64,000 nucleotides of DNA from Mixophyes australis (Eukaryota > Chordata > Amphibia > Anura > Limnodynastidae), in contig JAVHZZ010000004.1 in the NCBI GenBank assembly GCA_036250195.1, forward strand, positions 159,059,227-159,123,226, in the 5' to 3' direction. A program made the translations under genes and the position numbers. The notes beneath the pieces are model-generated. The model searched no databases. It was given only the letters and a program-made list of their open reading frames with translations, and was not told the DNA's origin. Each line of letters opens with the position of its first letter. Position 1 is the stretch's first letter. Positions 23,401 through 35,501 of this stretch are shown one piece after another.

Positions 23401-23639
23401 ATACATACATTCCAACTATTGTTGCAGTGACTAAGCTGGACAGTAACACAAACTCAGTACTGCCCCCATCAGAATCAGGATTGTACTCTCCTACCTGTTG
23501 TTGCTGGTTTTACTGTTTGCGACTGCTGGTTTCTTAAGCTCAGTTGCTACTTGTCTTGGTCCTGGAATGTTGGGGCCCTGTTTGCAAAAAAGGGTTAGGT
23601 AAATTAACTATCTAAAGTTTGGCAGTGACCGAACCATAT

Positions 23640-24190
23640 AGCTCTCCCTCCCCCAACTAGCCTGAAGTTAATTCAATTGCTCCTACATTTAATAATTAGG
23701 CGTCCTTACTTTTTTAACAAAAACAATCACACTTAGTAAACAGACCTGTTTCCTTCCTACCATTTGCAACATTCAGAATAAATTTATAGACCTATTTCCC
23801 CCAAACATTCTCTGACATTAAATTAAAGGTACACACATTTAATAAATACACCTATTTTCCCCCAATCAGCCCCAAAATTAAACAAATAGTATTCACATTT
23901 AGTAATTACATCTATTTACCCCCAAGTTGCCCCAATATCATATAATCATCATTCACATTAGATAGCCCACCTTATTCCTAAACTCAACCCCACATTAAAT
24001 TAATAATCCCCAAACCACTCTAGCATTAATTAAATAAAGCCATCACATCACCTTAAATTACTAGTCATTCCTATGACCACACCATTAAATTAAATAGTCC
24101 CCACCATCAAATAAATTGTCCCCCACCAATAAATTAATATTTCCCACTCACTATTAAATTATTTTCACCCACCGTCACCATTAAATTAAT
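23640..24190. repeat. Degenerate ~60-bp repeats
   Basis: CACATTTAATAA...ACCTATTTTCCCCCAA-type phrases recur at ~60-bp spacing (about 23770, 23834, 23896), grading into shorter TTAAATTAA/CCCCAC words up to 24190. A similar texture occurs at 62.1-62.25 kb. Confidence 0.45.
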
Positions 24191-27069
24191 ATGCAGCCTC
24201 CCAGCATCCACCTTTATTACAGTAAGAACCTTCCTCCCACACGTAGCTTCTAAAATTCAGCTCAGTAGATTTCATATGTAGACTCTTCTCTCCACCTCTG
24301 TTCTTTATTTCTGCCTACATTCTGCCCTTGAAAGAAGGGGACGAGACTTATAGTCTAGAAGGGAAGGGCATCTGCTGAAAAAGATCCATGGAAGTAAATA
24401 ACTGGTCCAACCTGTCAGTGAGTCCTGGACAGAGAGGGTGGTTCTGGGCAACTGGAAACTCCCCCCTAAGTGAATCGCTTAGCTACTGTATTAATAAAAG
24501 GAATGTAGTGGTTACATTATAATAAAGTATTTCACAAACTGGGGTGACCTAATTAAGTTGTATAAGAAAATTCAAGTAAAATACAAAGATTTGTCTGACA
24601 AGCTGTGTACCCATGTCAGTACAGGTGACAAAGGAAATCCACTGAAACTGGAGTAAGGACAAAATATAAACATACTTTTACTGTAATCATAAAATTGTGG
24701 GGATTGTTTCAACAGTTTCATGTAGATAGGAGCAACAATCATCTTGCTGAGGTGTTGAGGCATTAATGGGTGAACCCAGTACATACAGCATCTTGTTTAC
24801 TCTCTTAAAGGTCTATTTCTATCCATCAACACTGTGAAGATACCAGGTTTATCTGAGCTAATGCTACCCACTTCATGCTGGCTGGCCACCCATGGGTGCC
24901 TTTCTATGCCAGGGAAGTCTGCCCAGTACCTTCTAGGGTTCGTATAGTCACTCAGGCAAATGCAGTTAGAAAGTAAAGCATATACCCAAGCAGACATTGG
25001 CACTCAAATCACCTGCAGAGGACCTCCGAAAACAGGGAGAGAGGGCAGACAACTTGTCTTTCAGACTAGAGGAAGAACATCATCAGCCACTGAAATTTGT
25101 AATGTGGCCTAAGTGACCACCCATAGGGACACAGCAAAGCTCACTTTGCCTGCTCACTTTAACCTCTTAGAAAGGGACAAATAAAGTTACAAACACACAC
25201 CTCAGCTTTTAATTTCACTTTGGCTTATCTCATCCTTTAATTATATACAGTATATGTTTGAAAGCTGCAGGAAAGCTTTGAGAGACATTAATACACATCC
25301 TCTAAAGGTGTAATTTTATTCTATCTATTGATATATCTATTCTCTTTCTTTGCATCCTAATTGTTTCAATATTTTACTGAACAGGAGAGTAGGTTAATAA
25401 TATTATTTTTATTATTATTATTACTATTATTATTATGTATTTCACAGGATAATAAAAATATCACCAGCCTTGCTTAATATAAGAAAACACTAAATAATTG
25501 TAATCACCACTGAAATAAAATAAAATGACTCCATTTAGTTTTATTTATTTTAAAAAATCTTAGAACAGCATATAACTGTTTGTAGTGGTGAAAATTGCCT
25601 TAAATGGTTAGCAAGGGCTTAATACAGCTTCAAAGCACTTGATTATCAATTTGATGTGAAGCACTATATATTGGGACAAGAGCTGAGAACATTAGCTACT
25701 AACTAAAAACAATATGCATCTTCTGATAAGTAGACAGCCCAGACCACAAATAGAAGTCAATCTGTGCTTTGGAAATGCAACAAAGAAAAGAGAAAAGGTC
25801 ACATATTTCTTGCCCACACATTGCTGAAATCAGAAGCTACTTGTAGTGTTCGCATCATTACATACTGCATGTTAATGCTTATTATAATAACCCCTTTTTT
25901 GTAGTCATGATTACGACACCAGCACTGGAACCTTCACAAAGAAAGATAGGCAGTTTCCCACACACAAAATTAAGCTTTTCCTATTCACAGACACCAGACC
26001 ATGTACTGTTGAACAAACAAGTTTAAGCACTTGGGAAACATTTTTTTAAGCCAACAGAGTGGATGAAGTAATACGTAACTTTGAAAATGTTCTTTCACTA
26101 ATTTATATGATACAGAGAAAAATTAAAAGTAAAATAAATAAACCACTCTCTCTTTCTTTAATAAAATCCAACTTTTTTGTTCATTCAAGTGCAGGAGATA
26201 ATTAGGCTATCCATATAATTAGACAGTGAAATTGTTAAAGTAGAGTACAATTTAAATTATTTGCTACTTTTTCCTATCTGGGATAAAAAAAATAACATAA
26301 TTTTGCAAGCAATAACTAAAAGCTGAAACAAACTTTGGGCCTGATGCTGAGTTTTTCGTCCTAAAATTCAGAAGCACAATGGGTTCATACAAAAACTTAA
26401 GATCTGTGTGAATCAGCATGTAAACATGTGAATGCTTAAAGCATGCTGATACTCTATTAAGTGTATCATCGTGTGTTTTACACGCCAGTCATAATGATCT
26501 TCAGGATGATGAAGACTGATGTTTAAATGTTATCTTAAGCTGGTTGTGGCAAAATTGGGGGACAGACAGCATGGATTCCAATAAAAAAAGAGGTTCCAAC
26601 ACTGGGCAATGACAGGCTGGGTTGGTTGGCCAATAACTGGGAAACCCACAGCGTGGGGTCTCTGTCATAGTGTCACATAGTCGTAGCTTGTACCTACATT
26701 GTATCAACCATTGATACAATGATACAATATACTTCAGTGTGGTTAGTAGTTCTCAACGTGTACTCTCATGACTACTAAACACAAAATGGCTTTCACATGC
26801 TCTGACCACTCAGAGCAAAGTTGCTCTGTATTAATTAGGAACTGACAGTTCAGCCTGAAAGGAGCTTTGCGACTCAGTTTGGGGTATGTTCTAATCACTG
26901 ATAAGTTTTTTTTAAAAAATTTCCAAATGGATTGAAAGCAGGAAGCAAGAGAAATATTCAGATGAGCAAAAAACGAGGGTGTGTGGAGGAGTGGTTTTTT
27001 TTTTCTAATAAAGTATTTTTTCACTGTTTCTGTTGGTTTCATTCTTCAAGGAACGCAAAATGAACATAT
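24191..27069. other. Unassigned stretch
   Basis: No ORF, RNA or mobile-element signature recognised apart from an imperfect ATT run at about 25400-25437. Confidence 0.55.
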
Positions 27070-27198
27070 TGGGGGAGATTGGGGGAGATTCACTGCTGCG
27101 CGTTTTTACAGCTACTACTGTAAATTCTCCATTGATTTTCCTCGCAGATCTATGGGGCATGAGGAAAAATCAGCAGAGAGTTCTTGTAATCTCCCCCA
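27070..27198. mobile_element. Small MITE with 11-bp inverted ends
   Basis: TGGGGGAGATT at 27070 (and repeated at 27080) is inverted as AATCTCCCCCA at 27188-27198. A T18 run (27202-27219) follows. No coding. Confidence 0.6.
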
Positions 27199-27227
27199 TT
27201 GTTTTTTTTTTTTTTTTTAAATACACG

Positions 27228-27420
27228 TAAATCGAGCATACACATATTCAACTACAAGCGGATCTGAAGAAACATCTCTTGTTGAATACGTGTCTAGGTA
27301 CGCTCTGCCTATATGGCACTTGCCATATTGAGGCAGACACAACACACTGCAGGATACGTACAATGCATATGATCGATTTAAAGTCCTATCAGAATGCACA
27401 GAAAAAAAAAGTATTCATTT
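27228..27420. repeat. Dispersed repeat, copy 1
   Basis: Shares GCACTTGCCATAT, CACAACACA(C/T)TGCAGGATACG and CAGAATGCACAGAAAAAA with 37160-37380 in the same order and orientation. Element type unknown. Confidence 0.75.
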
Positions 27421-28176
27421 TTCGTCACCTGTTAATGATATAGTCATTAATTTCAGGGCATGCAGCAAATTCTGGCAGCCATGAGTAAACTGGCACTTGT
27501 AGTTCTACAAGCTCCAGCATACCTAAGCAGTTTGGGACATGTTTCTATATAAGTTGATGATATGATTAATACAGCCTAATTTCCATCTGTGGATCTAAGT
27601 CATTAATTGAGGTTTAATTACTGCATTTATATATGTATTAATTGCATTAGAGTTTTCTTCCTTATTTGATATTGCCTATTATTCTCTTTCTTATAGAACA
27701 ATATTCATGCCAGCTTGCATTGTTTTGTTTTTTTCTCAGAATCAAAAATTAATGTAGTATCTTAGCTTTTTAGCACAAATATTTCCTTTTCACTTATCAC
27801 ACTTTAATGACTCAAGTATTGGCCCTAAAAAAACGTAGTAATAAGTATAAAGCAACGTTATACAGAAAACAATAAAACAAAAACATTAGCTCATTAGAAA
27901 ACAAGCGCCAGTTTGCAAATGTCTTCATCATTATCACCTTCTTCGTTCTGAGAAAGAAATAAAATGAAATGTTACAATATAAAAATGTAATTGCTTACCA
28001 TGCAAATCCTTCAATTTGAAGCCATAGTTTAACCATTGTCACTAACACAGTAGGCAGTATGGCAGCTCACAATATCCTTTATAAGGTTAATGTAACATAT
28101 ATATGCTATTGGCCCACTATACATAATACAAACACATCATTTCAAAGCTAGACATTGCAGATGCTGTTAAAAATAC
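27421..28176. other. Unassigned stretch
   Basis: No recognised feature up to the hAT boundary at 28177. Confidence 0.5.
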
Positions 28177-28589
28177 TAGAGATGTTGGATGTAACCCCCC
28201 TGCCCCTCCCTGTTTTGGTTTTGGGATTGGTTTTAGTTATAAATCTATCTTTGTGTTTTGGTTTTGGCAAAAATATTTATGTGTTTTGGTTTTGGATTTA
28301 ATTGAAAATTGTGAAAAATAGATAAAACCATGTGATTTAGATCTGTTTTTGACCCTGCATTAGCATTTATAGCATTGACATTCATTTACAGTCCTTTACA
28401 GTCTATTTTCTAATGATCTCTTCACAACTGTTCAAATTTTCACCAATATTGGCCAAAGGCTGCAGAGAGCTAGCTGTCTAAAATTAGTGGCAGAGTAGTG
28501 GCACAAATACACAGCAGTTAAACAGAATGCCTACAAATTGCAAAACTCTACAGTGCTCAAACATACTAACAGCTAGCGATAAAGTGATA

Positions 28590-29050
28590 AAGCGAGATGG
28601 TTTGTAAATGGTAAGAGAAAATCATCCGCGTACAAGGAGAGCTTATATTCTCCAAGGCCAGCTTGTATGTCTTTGATATTGTGGTTATTGTCAATCCTAG
28701 AGGCCAGTAGCTCCATCAAGAGAGCAAGAAGAAAAGGAAATAACTCGCAGCCTTGTTTGATAATATCCTCAATAGGAAAAGGAACTGAGGCAATATTGTT
28801 AGCAAGGACAGCAGCAGAAGAGTTATGGTAGAATGCAGCAACTTCCCATAAGATTCAACCTTGAATGTCCATTTATTTGAGAATACTTCTCATAAAGGGC
28901 CAGGAAAACCTATTAAAGGTCTTTTCAGCATCTAAAGATATCACCAGAGCAGGGGTACAATATTAGCTGTAAAAATCAATTCTATCGCCTGCTTTGTGTT
29001 ATCTGTGGCCTGGCCCACTTGATCGGGATGGACCAATGTGATCAGAGAGG
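28590..29050 (-). pseudogene. L1/Tx1-like reverse transcriptase fragment
   Basis: Minus-strand pieces follow L1 order: VHPDQVGQATDNTKQAIELI (~28985-29040, with the usual FxPGR segment missing), PALVISLDAEKTFNRF (motif A, ~28900-28955), then DIIKQGCELFPFLLALLMEL (motif B region) and SLYADDFLL with intact YADD at 28621-28632. A frame change separates the first and second pieces. This is a different clade from the L2 copies. Confidence 0.82.
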
Positions 29051-29279
29051 ATCTGAGGCAGAGATCAGAGGGGATTTGTAAGTGTGTCCTGGTGGCTTTA
29101 ATTTAAGACCAGTAATCTGGCATTCTTGAGGTATGTGTACAAAGGCATTAATTTCAGGATACCATGACCTGCTCGCTTTTCTATGACTCAAAATATTCTT
29201 TGTTTCAAAAACACAATGTAAAAACCATGTGGGTTCTTCATCAGGGTTTGGATGGCAAATTTTAGCCTGGATGTGGTGA

Positions 29280-30115
29280 GACTAAACTCAGCAGTCTATC
29301 AAGAAACCCACCCCCTCTCCCCCCGGTCCAGCCAGCCCCTGCTCCTCACAAGAGCAGACTAGTTTCAATGTACCCCTATTCCGTCATCAGCCGCAAGACC
29401 GCCACCGTCTTGGCTTGGTTTTCAGTGGGTGTGAGGTTGTCACTAAGCAGTCAGGAATACCAGTGAATGGATTTGGTTTTGAATTTAAAAACCATATCAA
29501 ATACCTTTTCAACATCTAGAGACAATACCAGAGCGGGAGTAGATTGTTAGCTGTCAGGGCCTTAAATCCAACACTATTATTGACAGCGCATCAAACCTAT
29601 GTAATACCTGAGAGCTGCTGTCCACTGAGCTGAGGGACTGGTCAAGCAGCTTATAAAGGGACTGCCCCAGAGGGCTTATGACCCACTGCCCCCAAATAGT
29701 CGCAAAGCCCCCATCTATTTGACTTACTTTTTAGTGGGTATGCTGTTATCCCTAAGCAGCCAGGAATAACAGTGAATGGATTTCATTTTGTATTAAAACT
29801 TTTCAGCATATAGGGAATTGTAGCACCAGAGCAGGGGTAGACTGTTAGCTGTCATGGGTGGGCTGGCAGGTTTTATCCAGGGGGGGAGATATAGCTCAGA
29901 AGCTATTACGGGACTGACCCTGGGGCATATTCCTTCTGCCCTCCAGCCCAGCCAGCCCTTGTTCTTCATAAGAGCAGACTTATGTGCCACTATTAGTCAA
30001 CAGTCACAAGGCCACCATTTCCTTGGCTTGGTCCGTGTCAGTGGATATAGTTGTCCCCAAGCAGGCCAGAATAGTCAGAGAACGGAACACAATGCTTTGG
30101 AATTACCACCCAATA
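29280..30115. repeat. Diverged ~300-bp tandem repeat lattice
   Basis: The phrase CACTAAGCAG(C/T)CAGGAATA occurs at 29441, 29751 and, decayed, 30055. CCAGAGC(G/A)GG(A/G)GTAGA followed by TGTTAGCTGTCA occurs near 29528 and 29826, and its ancestor sits at ~28944 inside the L1-like RT fragment. CAGCCAGCCC(C/T)TG near 29330 recurs near 29950. Units therefore contain a copy of the RT motif A segment plus unrelated sequence. Confidence 0.68.
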
Positions 30116-30446
30116 ACTAAATTGTAGCCACCCACCGGAGCCCAGACTCAGCAACTTGATTTGGTAAACTAGCTGACCCAGTTTCATTTGGTCATGGAGG
30201 AGCTGAAGACACTGGACGCCACTCAGAGAAATCTTAACCTGCTTGGTCTCACGCCTCCACATTTGAGCCAAGAATGAATAGGGCTGCGAGAGTGTTCCAG
30301 ACCGCAGTTTCTGTTTCATCTGTTTCATCGTAGGCTGCAGCCAGTCCACACTGGAGGTACAGTCATATACAGCAGCTGTATTCCATCACAAAATGATTTT
30401 TTGGCCATGGCTGTAGCGCACAAGGTTGTCTCTTGGGAATCATGGA

Positions 30447-30650
30447 TTGCACAGTGGTTTGGTGGTAAGCAATTCTGCCTCACAGCACTAGGGTCATGAG
30501 TTTGATTTCCGACCATGGCTTTATCTGTGTGGAGTTTGTATGTTCTCCCCGTGTTTGCATGGGTTTCCTCCGCGCGCTCTGGTTTCCTCCCACACTCCAA
30601 AAGCATACTAGTAGGTTAATTTACTGCGTTTAAATTGATCTTCGTCTCTC
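30447..30650 (+). mobile_element. SINE, 3' truncated
   Basis: Head-containing copy: ACAGTGGTTTGGTGGTAAGC (A-box region) and GAGTTTGATTTCC (B-box region) are followed by the conserved middle. The L2-like tail is missing. Confidence 0.85.
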
Positions 30651-31314
30651 TCGAGAGGTTTGTGTGTGTTATCAGATTGTTTTCAGCTTCAAACACTTTG
30701 GACTTTAAAAGCAAGAAATATATTTGTTTTTTGGGGTGTACTGCTGACAGTCAAAGAACACTCTCTTTTTTGCCAGTTTGCTAAAGATGTCACTGAGACT
30801 GCCCCTCACAAAATTGTTTTTCATTTGAAATACTTGGTTTTTTAAAAGCAAGCACCCAATTGATCAGCAAACAATTCTAGCAGACTGATCTCTGAATGCA
30901 CTGCAGTAACATCACAGCTATTGCTACAGGAATTGCCTCTTTCACCCAATCCATCCCTCTTCAAGCAATTTTCTTAGCACAGAATTGCAGCGACCCTCCT
31001 CCCCACATGCTATAATTTCTAAAATGGCAGATGAGAACAGGAGGGAGGGCTGTATATAACAGATATCGATCCAGAACTCACGAGACCTGACATTTTAATG
31101 GAAATTATATTTTGCCTCATTTTCAGATTTAAGTCTGTTGTGAGAACCTGACTCATTACTCTGAATCACTTATCTCTAAAAAATACATACTATGTTGTGT
31201 ATGTGCTGGCACCAGCTCCTGCCAAGGATGCAGCTCCACCTCTCTATCCTCATAGTTGTTTTTCAACAAAATAAAAAATAATTGTTCTTTACAAACATGC
31301 TAATGTGTAAATTT

Positions 31315-31660
31315 TGCATAAAGGATAAAGTACTATTCTTCCTCAAGGAAGTCACCCAACTGATGCCTGGTTGATGGTGGTGGAAAATTCTTTGTTAGGA
31401 AGCATTTCAGAACATCTTATAAATACTTGAATGTGTTCATATCTGACAATTGATAGATAACATCAGTGTGAAGCTCATTAAACCACTGGGCAACAACACG
31501 TGCTCTGTAGATGGGAGCATTGTCATCCTGGTAGAAACACCTCCTATCAGAAAGAAAAGCTGCAGTATGGGGGTGAAGATGATCCTTTAGTATCTTAAAC
31601 AGCGATTAGCATTTACCTTGGCTACCTTACACTACATGTGTTGATCTTACCTAAAGCTGA
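31315..31660 (-). mobile_element. Tc1-like transposase fragment of a second family
   Basis: Minus-strand sequence reads CFYQDDNAPIYRARVVAQWF (second catalytic Asp region of the DDE domain), then jumps past the expected catalytic PDLN block to FPPPSTRHQLGDFLEEE near the C-terminus, so a piece is deleted. Wording differs from the copies at 11.5, 40.1 and 47.5 kb. No terminal repeats identified. Confidence 0.75.
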
Positions 31661-31723
31661 TCCTATTGTTTGTTATGCTTATGTGCAAATTATGTATTCA
31701 TCAGAGGTGATGAATCTATAAGG

Positions 31724-32030
31724 ATCATCATCATCACCATTTATTTATATAGCGCCACTAATTCTGCAGCGCTGTGCAGAGAACTCATTCACACCAGTCT
31801 CTGCCCAATTGGAGCTTACAGTCTAAATTCCCTACAACATACATACTAGGGTCAATTTGTTAGCAGCCAAATAACCTATTTTTGGAGTGCGGGAAGAAAC
31901 CAGAGCACCCGGAGGGAACCCACGCAAACACAGGGAGAACATACAAACTCCTCACAGATAAGGCCATGGTTGGGAACTCATGACCCCAGTGTTGTGAGGC
32001 AGAAGTGCTAACCACTAAGCCACAGTGCTA
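31724..32030 (-). mobile_element. tRNA-headed SINE, near full length
   Basis: In minus sense: TGGCTTAGTGGTTAGCACTT head, conserved middle, TTTAGACTGTAAGCTCC block and GCGCTATATAAATAAATG(ATG)n tail. The GT microsatellite is nearly lost. Confidence 0.9.
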
Positions 32031-32750
32031 TATAGGAAACAGCTGTTACAATCTCTGCTATCTGCTAAAGGATTGTTTTCACACCAACTTGCTTTAAAAG
32101 AATGAGCAGATTAACAAAGTTTAGAAAAATCGCTGAGTGTCCCATTCTGACTTTATTAATCCCTGGGACAGAAATTGAGAAATTGGCTCATAATACATAC
32201 ATTTTTCAGTGCACAAAGACCTGAAACACTGTGTGGATCTTCTCTCCTTTACCTGTGTTTCCTGGTCTGGACATTGACCTAGGAGAGCTGTGTAAAGTTT
32301 GCAGAGAATGGGAGGATGCCGAAGTTTTGGAGCACTTTTGCAAAACACTGGTAAAGAATAAGGACATGTCTTTATCCTCCATTTTATTCCACGTTTATAT
32401 ACAAGTTGGATGATTAAACAATACTATTGTGGATGTATAAACTGCTTTCAAAACACAAATACACATAGGCATGAAAATCTTGCAACATGCTTTATGTCGA
32501 TAATGTGCCGACTAATGTGGTAAATGTATGGATATATGAACCTGCAATCCATTCTATAAATGCAGATATCAGAGATATACCCATTACTCATCCATATTGT
32601 TGGTGATTATCTTGCATGATTAACAGAGTTTATGTGAGCACACTCGTTTCTTTTAATTGTATTTTTAATAAAACAGTCCATGTTTGGACATTAATCATAT
32701 TTTCTCAATTTCATTGTATTATTTTGCTCGGTATTGTGGTACTATCATTA
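32031..32750. other. Unassigned stretch
   Basis: No recognised feature. Confidence 0.5.
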
Positions 32751-32772
32751 GTATTATTATTATTATTAATAA

Positions 32773-32808
<36 letters not shown>
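32751..32808. repeat. (ATT)n microsatellite
   Basis: Two ATT runs separated by AATAA. Confidence 0.95.
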
Positions 32809-32811
<3 letters not shown>

Positions 32812-34285
32812 TTGCTTTTTGTAGGTGCAGAACTCTATTAGATTTGCAGCCTAACAACAACTACTATATCTTATAAAATGCATCCTCTGTAATTAAACAT
32901 CTTCTTACTGCTTGTTTGAGACTTTAGCGTGTTATAGAAAAGACAATTCATTTTTTTTTTGTACGCATGTCGAGAACTTGCTCCTGCTGTATTAGCTTGG
33001 TTATTCAAGTTTAAATGATGTTTCATTGCAATTGCATTCATAACATATTGTGGTAAAGAGGCATATGTGTCACACTTCCCTAGCAGACTGCAGACAGGCT
33101 TACATTTTTCCTGGGATCTTCTTTTAGCACATACACACACAGGTGTTCCACTTGGGTGTAATTGGTTTGTTGTTTACTCTGATTTGTTTATAGTGCTTGG
33201 GTGAAGGATAAAGACACTGTTGGTATTTGTGGGCGGAACCACCAATGTCAGGTAGTGGCCAGCTAGTAGTGAGTGAACTACTGTGTAGCCAGACGTAGAG
33301 TTGTGTAGTAATGTAATGATTTTACTTAATGTGTCTGCTGGAACCGATGCTGAAACTGTTTAACCCATCCTGACAACTGCTAATAAACAGTGAAATGGTT
33401 CAGCCAAGCTGTGTGAGGCTCCAGAGAATATTTATCACAATATAAAATAAAAGGTTTTTGTATATGTAGGCAAGGTGGCTGCAAGTGTCTAAGTGGTGTG
33501 TCTGTTGTCAAGTGGATGCCTCTGCTACTCATTTACACCTGGACACAGCTTGACATAAATACGTATAAACTTAGGTGCACTGTTTCACCCGCTAGTTAAG
33601 CTTACATTTGTGTTCCACTGTGAATTAGCTCATCTGTATCTTAAAATTAGCATGACTGAAAATACAGACAAAGAAAGGTAAGTGTACAGATGCAGATTTG
33701 CACATACACAACGGTGTCATAATCAGTCACACGATAATAATAGGTGCTTCGTGACATTTTTTATACCTTGATAGCACCTTTTGCGTTCCCTTAGCGACAT
33801 TGTACACGCCATGTTTTATATTGAACTCTAAATCTTTCCAAAATTCACATTTTGACACCATTGTATAAAACAAATCATGACACTATCCACGTGTCACATG
33901 AACCCTATCCTCTTCTGTACAGGCATTTCTGCCACCTGCAAGATCTACATACTCATTTACTGGTGCTGCTAAAATTATTGGCTAATAAACAGTCTAAAAA
34001 TGACAGAATTGATAAGCAAGAAATGAAGATTGCATAAGATTATAAGAGTCCAATCAACTGCAGTTCAAAAAGAAATAAAGTAGAAAATATGCTTACTCTG
34101 TCATGTCATCAAGTAAATAAAGCCAAGGACAATAACAATGACAACTATACAAATTCAAGGTTTAAAAACATGTAAAAAATGTTTTGCTGTGACAGGCTTG
34201 CAAATTTACATTTGATTTGGCAATAATATGCAATTATAATGTAATTTATGTTCAACTGTAAATATTGGCAACATGTTTGTGTGGT
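32809..34285. other. Unassigned, with weak LTR-like patch
   Basis: Only 33230-33450 draws attention: a CTAATAAACAG poly(A)-like site (about 33381) within TG/CA-rich sequence suggests an LTR relic in plus orientation, but no ends or TATA box were found. Confidence 0.35.
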
Positions 34286-34738
34286 CAGGGCCGCCTTCAG
34301 CAATCATGGGGCCCGATACGGGCCCCCCATGTCCCCCGGGCCACTCACCCACCGTGAGCGCCCCCCCCCCCCCATGAGCAACAGCAACACATACTTACCT
34401 GGGGCCCCGATGGTCTCCGCTACTCTGTCTTCAGCCTGGCTGTCACCGTGACAGCCAGGCACCAGGATGCGATTGCAGGGGTGGAGGAATCATTCCCCCT
34501 GCGATCATGTGATCTGCCTGTGACAGCCAGATCACATGATCGCAGGGGAATGAATCCTCCACCCCTGCGATCGCATCCTGGTGCCTGGCCGTCACGCCAG
34601 GCTGAAGACAGAGTAGCGGGGACCAGCGGGGACCAGCGGGGCCCCAGGTAAGTCTGTGCTGCGCTGTTGTACCGGGCCCGGGCTCACCAGGGGGCCCAGT
34701 ACAACAGTACCCCCTGTACCCCCCTGATGGCGGCCCTG
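34286..34738. mobile_element. Foldback MITE, GC-rich, hAT-like ends
   Basis: 15-bp inverted ends CAGGGCCGCC(T/A)TCAG at 34286 and 34738 (one mismatch). Inside, arms at about 34390-34510 and 34530-34655 are almost perfect reverse complements, so nearly the whole element can form one hairpin. CAGGG-type ends resemble hAT MITEs, but an 8-bp duplication was not clear. No coding capacity. Confidence 0.82.
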
Positions 34739-35501
34739 GTCTTAGTTATTGATAGTCAATAGTGCAAACATTTGACAGCTGGACTACTGCTTTCTCTTTA
34801 TTAATGTGCTACATGCTTAATCTACTCTGTAAAGTAAATTTGTAGAGTGTACATATTAATCCATCTTTTTTGGAAGGGATTATTAACAATATATTTTATT
34901 TAAACCCAAGTAACATAACAAGGCAACAAATATGGCTTATTATTAGTATTAGTTCATATTGACATAAACAAAAAATTATATCATTTACACCTCTGAAGCA
35001 AATATATATTGTGTCTAGAGGTTGTTTTGTAAACCACAAATCTCCACATTTATATTGTAGAACTGTTGTGCTAAAATATTTAAAATACATAATTAAAATA
35101 CATATTTCTCTTTTGCAATAGTAGTGACATTTCATAGTGTTAGCAATGCCTTGTAGTGTACATTCAGTGTTTGCTGTCACTCATGGATACTGTTATTATG
35201 ATCATAACTATAGATATACTGCTCAGTTAATCAAATAGTCTATTTTTCCTATGCATGAAAAATTTATGTTCATGCAGTGCATCGAAAGTCAAATATTGCA
35301 GTATGTTCCTGTGGATAGCAATTTAATAGTCAAACTAAGATCAATATTAGAATTTCTGTAAAATTTCCATTGAGAATGAGTAAAAAAGATTGGTTTTCCT
35401 GAAAGGCATATTTAAAAGGCCATCCATTTGAAGAAATTCTAATAAAAACAGAACAGACTTTATTTCAACTAGAAGTTTCAGTCTGCTAAATCGGTGGTAA
35501 T
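34739..35501. other. Unassigned stretch
   Basis: AT-rich, no recognised feature. Confidence 0.5.

Larger units (their letters stand above)
28177..31178 (-). mobile_element. hAT element with exact 8-bp target duplication, heavily invaded
   Basis: The left end starts TAGAGATG (28177), the right end finishes ATCTCTA (31178), and AAAAATAC flanks it exactly on both sides (28169-28176 and 31179-31186), the 8-bp duplication expected of hAT. Orientation is minus: 'TTTTGGTTTTGG' 3'-type sequence lies at 28200-28300, and 30640-31178 matches, inverted, the 5' part of the copy at 17.1 kb. The interior holds an L1-like RT fragment, a ~300-bp repeat lattice and a SINE instead of transposase. Confidence 0.82.
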
